7,568 nucleotides of DNA from Acidobacteriota bacterium (GTDB lineage Bacteria > Acidobacteriota > UBA6911 > JACQSX01), in contig JACQGG010000258.1 of assembly GCA_016199665.1 (NCBI GenBank), forward strand, positions 1 through 7,568, given 5' to 3'. Positions within the stretch are counted from its first letter, which is position 1. Each line of letters begins with the position of its first letter. Shown here piece by piece: positions 5,122 to 7,568 of this stretch. The translations under genes and the position numbers were made by a program. Below the pieces are notes generated by a model. It saw only the letters and a program-made list of their open reading frames with translations, did not search any database and was not told where the DNA came from.

Positions 5122-6567
5122 ATGCCGGTTCGAAAAGTCACAGCGCTTTACTTGATTCTGTACCTGATACTTCCCGTTGGGCTGGCGCAGGAAGCTGCGC
5201 GTCCTCAGAACGATCTCCAGAAGATTCCCGAGATGTCTTATCTGGACATCCTGGAACGCGCCGATCAGCTCTCGGTCACCGCGCAACAGCTCGGAACGAT
5301 GAAGGAACGCTTCGAAAGGGAAAGGAAAAAGGAACAGGACGAGCTTAAAGACCATATCAAGTCTCTGGAGAATGAGGAAAAAACACTGCAGAAGCAACTG
5401 GAGGAGATGAACAAGCAGGCTTCGCAAGACACGCCTGAAATGGCGCAGAAGCGAAAGGACCTGCACTGTCGCATCGTTAAGATTGAGAAGGACATTTCGG
5501 ACGCCAAGATTAAGAAGGACACCACCACGCAAGTGGAGTACGAAAACAGGCTCGCCAAGCTGGAGCTGGCCCAGCGATGGCCGTCGGAGCAGCGTGAGAT
5601 CCAGCGGCAGTTGCAGGCGGGAACCGCCCGCCAGCGGCAGTTCGGAAACGTGGACGACATCGGTGTCCGCATTATTCAGGAAGGACAGAGCGACGATATC
5701 AAGCGGGGCCAGGACGCCATTAAGGAATTGAAGGAGATGGGGCTGCTGCCGCCGGAAGTGGATGACGCCACCGTCAAGGATTACGTCACCTCGGTGGGGC
5801 AGAAGCTGAGCCTGGGTTCGGACCTGAAGGTGCCGCTGCAGGTGACCCTCTTGAATTCTGAGGAGATCAATGCATTTGCGCTGCCGGGCGGGTACCTCTA
5901 CATCAACAGCGGACTGATCCTCAAGGCGGAGAACGAATCGGAACTGGCGGGCGTGATGGCGCACGAAATGGCGCATGTGACGGCGCGCCACTCAGCCCGT
6001 CTGAACAAGAAGGCAACCATCGCGAATGTTTTGTTTCAGGGGGCGCAACTGGCGGCCATGATTTTCACCGGCGGGGCGGTCAGCAGTTTGCTGGCTTACT
6101 ACGCGCTCCAATATGGCTTTTACGGCCTCGGCCTGGCGATCAGCCTGACGCTCCTCGGCGTCAGCCGCGAGTATGAGACGGAGGCCGATCAGCTTGGCGT
6201 CCAGTATCTCTGGAAGTCAGGATACGACCCCAAAGGTTTTGTGACCTTCTTCGACAAGATGGCCAGCGACAAGGGGTACGTGCGCAGCACCAGTTTTTTC
6301 CGGACTCATCCGGCGTTTGCCGACCGAATCATTCATTCATTCCGCGAGATTACCTTCCTGCCGTCCAAGGAAGAATACATCTACGACACTCCGGATTTTC
6401 ACAAAGCGCAGGATCAACTGAAGAAGACGGTCGAGGAGATGCGCAAGACCAAACCAGCCAACGCTCCCAGCCTGAGAAAAAAGCGAATTGACATCGAATG
6501 TGAAGAGGAGCTGAAGCAGCCGCCGGAGCTGATGGAACGGCCCAGGCTGACCCGGCCGCCGCAGTAG
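5122..6567 (+). CDS. Secreted M48 family zinc metalloprotease with N-terminal coiled coil
   Basis: An exported endopeptidase of 481 residues, related to BepA/LoiP-type periplasmic M48 proteases that remove misassembled envelope proteins; that role is inferred from the family. Signal peptide at 1-22 (G-L-A before Q23). Residues about 55-170 are a highly charged Glu/Lys/Arg-rich coiled coil. R-Q-F-G-N-V-D-D-I-G (172-181) then leads into the M48 domain. The active site is complete: H281-E282-M-A-H285, with third zinc ligand E352 and D356 in E-T-E-A-D-Q-L-G. N250-A-F-A-L-P-G-G (250-257) is the usual substrate-strand motif. A hydrophobic stretch at about 308-345 sits between the two zinc motifs. 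The conserved T-H-P near 395-397 is followed by a D-R motif at 401-402. There is no C-terminal TPR region as in BepA; the tail (about 425-481) is charged and Pro-rich. It is divergent from the M14 gene. Confidence 0.94.
   Translation: MPVRKVTALYLILYLILPVGLAQEAARPQNDLQKIPEMSYLDILERADQLSVTAQQLGTMKERFERERKKEQDELKDHIKSLENEEKTLQKQLEEMNKQASQDTPEMAQKRKDLHCRIVKIEKDISDAKIKKDTTTQVEYENRLAKLELAQRWPSEQREIQRQLQAGTARQRQFGNVDDIGVRIIQEGQSDDIKRGQDAIKELKEMGLLPPEVDDATVKDYVTSVGQKLSLGSDLKVPLQVTLLNSEEINAFALPGGYLYINSGLILKAENESELAGVMAHEMAHVTARHSARLNKKATIANVLFQGAQLAAMIFTGGAVSSLLAYYALQYGFYGLGLAISLTLLGVSREYETEADQLGVQYLWKSGYDPKGFVTFFDKMASDKGYVRSTSFFRTHPAFADRIIHSFREITFLPSKEEYIYDTPDFHKAQDQLKKTVEEMRKTKPANAPSLRKKRIDIECEEELKQPPELMERPRLTRPPQ
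5284..5631 (+). other. Predicted coiled-coil segment of the M48 protease
   Basis: Residues about 55-170 are dominated by Glu, Lys, Arg, Gln and Leu with heptad-like hydrophobic spacing, and carry one break around the S-Q-D-T-P segment at 101-105. This fits two long helices, or an antiparallel hairpin, between the signal peptide and the protease domain. BepA-like proteases usually have no such segment here. Confidence 0.7.
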
Positions 6568-6613
6568 GTTTCGGTTTGTGCGTTCCGGGTTCCGTTTCGG
6601 GCTCTTGCCGTTC
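6565..6613. repeat. Degenerate period-7 tract at the M48 stop codon
   Basis: Starting at the TAG stop (6565-6567) the sequence can be read as imperfect 7-base units related to CGGGTTC: TAGGTTT, CGGTTTG, TGCGTTC and CGGGTTC, with weaker units to about 6613. Matches to the consensus range from 2 to 7 bases, so this is much less certain than arrays A to C and uses a different unit. Confidence 0.35.
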
Positions 6614-6762
6614 TGCGGCCGAAGCTGTTGCTGAGGCGGACAGGCCCGCGAGGTCACTGGCCCTGAGACACGCCCCTGCCCTGACAGGCGGCCCTGTTGC
6701 CTGTTGTCCCTTCAGACCTGACCTATTGCATGTATTTCGAAGGAAATTGCTGAGAACTGCGA
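6614..6762. other. Convergent 3' gap with alternative small hairpins
   Basis: The rest of the gap between the M48 gene and the convergent small membrane protein gene. ACAGG at 6684-6688 can pair with CCTGT at 6693-6697 (4-base loop). Alternatively ACAGGC at 6684-6689 can pair with GCCTGT at 6699-6704 (9-base loop). The two folds exclude each other. No T-run follows on either strand, so I do not call a terminator. I see no gene in this stretch. Confidence 0.4.
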
Positions 6763-7023
6763 TCAGCTTCGATGAATGACATGCTGCTCCGCATTTTTCT
6801 CGCAGACCTGGCACCACCGGTCGTGTGTCTGGACTCCAATGCGGAAGCCTGACAGGTTGTCAACCATCGGATTCCCTTCTTCGGTCACTTCAAGATCACA
6901 GTGGGGACAGTAAAAGCGATTGCTGCGTTCAACGGCATCGCGGCGCCACCCCTTGTCACGTCGCTGCGACCACCTCAGAAACACAATACCCGCTGCCGCA
7001 ATCAAGAATAAAGCCCACCACAT
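6763..7023 (-). CDS. Small membrane protein with Cys4 zinc-ribbon-like tail, function unknown
   Basis: An 86-residue protein with one N-terminal membrane helix (about residues 2-17, W-W-A-L-F-L-I-A-A-A-G-I-V-F-L) and then a basic juxtamembrane stretch R17-W-S-Q-R-R-D-K, which suggests the tail faces the cytoplasm. The soluble part has two CxxC pairs, C39-P-H-C42 and C71-Q-V-C74, spaced as in a treble-clef or zinc-ribbon knuckle. I do not recognise a named family. The coding case rests on the ordered Cys pairs and sensible composition. The ATG at 7023 has no Shine-Dalgarno, but a perfect TATAAT ends 11 bases upstream, so the message could be almost leaderless. It converges on the M48 gene across a 195-base gap. 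Confidence 0.58.
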   Translation of the reverse strand: MWWALFLIAAAGIVFLRWSQRRDKGWRRDAVERSNRFYCPHCDLEVTEEGNPMVDNLSGFRIGVQTHDRWCQVCEKNAEQHVIHRS

Positions 7024-7568
7024 AGACGACCCAGATTATAGGCGAAAAACCGGAAAGAAGAGGCCCAGCTACTTTCCGTACTTTCCGGCGCCACTGGTTT
7101 GAGGAGCTGGTAATGGGGCTCGGGTTGGAGCTGCTGATCCGCAACAGCCAGGTGATCGATAGCAGCAGGGCGACCGCGGCGGCAAGAGAATGACCTTCGG
7201 GATGCCGAACATATGCAGACGCTGTATTCATGCGATGACCCAACCGGGGGGGCAGGCGGTTTTGCGACGGAAAAGTCAAAATCAGCAGGGTCGAAACGAC
7301 CGCCGCGGACAGCTAAAGGCTTGCCAACGTGGAAATTTGATGCGGTGATGGTGAGAGGCGAAGGGGGGGGAATCGAAACGGCATGATGGCTTGCATAAAC
7401 CTCCGTAAAAGCAGCACTATCCGCTCGCCGTGGTGAGATGCATGGCCTTCACGACAATCGTTGCGAGCGAGAACTCCGCCCCACTGTGATCGCCCGAAAA
7501 GTCAGCTTCGGTTCACAGTCGGAAGCGGGAGCCAAAACCCGAGAAATCATGATGAGTCTGCTGCACAC
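7024..7568. other. Right-hand 545 bases: no confident gene, several competing open frames
   Basis: The candidates conflict. On the - strand, a frame from TTG 7279 (or ATG 7231) to 6956 encodes hydrophobic stretches but lacks a ribosome binding site and overlaps the zinc-ribbon gene. A second - strand frame is open from 7448 to 7002 (148 codons) without a usual start codon. ATG 7396 on the - strand has GGAGG three bases upstream but stops after 27 codons. On the + strand, ATG 7113 follows GAGGAG by six bases and stops at 7193 (26 codons, G/C-rich third positions). Two G runs, G7 at 7246-7252 and G8 at 7363-7370, could hide indels. A + strand ATG at 7549 runs off the window. GGTCG/CGACC at 7289-7301 is a 5-bp hairpin. 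The stretch could be decayed coding sequence or plain spacer. Confidence 0.5.
7035..7040 (-). promoter_or_regulatory. Candidate -10 element close to the small membrane protein start
   Basis: The - strand reads TATAAT at 7040-7035. With usual spacing, transcription would begin at about 7028-7026, only three to five bases before ATG 7023. No -35-like hexamer is visible at 16-18 bases upstream. It may be fortuitous. Confidence 0.35.

Noticed and set aside
5104..5991. 295-codon - strand open frame
   Set aside because: It is antisense to the M48 gene. The Leu/Arg/His-rich translation is the mirror of the coiled-coil codons.
6576..6779. 67-codon + strand open frame after the M48 gene
   Set aside because: It lies in the convergent gap, has no ribosome binding site, and its low-complexity translation matches nothing known.

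Overview
This window looks like a stretch of bacterial chromosome of moderately high GC. It carries three large, confidently recognised genes, one well-supported small unknown gene and one plausible small gene. The exported M48 protease has an R-Q-F-G-N-V-D-D-I-G segment just before its catalytic domain, the neighbouring exported M14 peptidase is very large, and the gaps carry heptamer repeats. Together these suggest an acidobacterial host (Acidobacteriota). That assignment is an inference from family recognition, because there is no marker gene here.

Layout from left to right: positions 1-67 hold a GATC-rich heptamer array. An MFS exporter of the EntS/MFS_3 type follows on the + strand (68-1378). 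A 316-base gap (1379-1694) is bounded on both sides by heptamer arrays in opposite orientation, and holds decayed dispersed-repeat-like sequence but no convincing gene. On the - strand come a helical protein of unknown function (1695-2126) and, 86 bases upstream of it, a secreted zinc carboxypeptidase-like M14 protein with a C-terminal GATase1-like domain (2213-4930). A 191-base divergent promoter region (4931-5121) separates this from a secreted M48 zinc protease with a long N-terminal coiled coil (5122-6567, + strand). Converging on it from the right is a small membrane protein with a Cys4 zinc-ribbon-like tail (6763-7023, - strand). The last 545 bases (7024-7568) contain several overlapping open frames, none with a full set of gene signals.

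Functionally, the centre of the window is a divergent pair of exported zinc peptidases that share one control region, so both probably act on proteins or peptides in the periplasm or outside the cell. The MFS exporter and the small proteins have no visible link to them apart from possible co-transcription of the 143-residue protein behind the M14 gene.

I found no defence system, CRISPR array, IS element, tRNA or rRNA. The most unusual signal is non-coding: period-7 repeat arrays that begin exactly at, or overlap, the stop codons of the two convergent genes at 1376-1705. They read with the same polarity relative to each transcript, and a weaker period-7 tract starts at the M48 stop codon.
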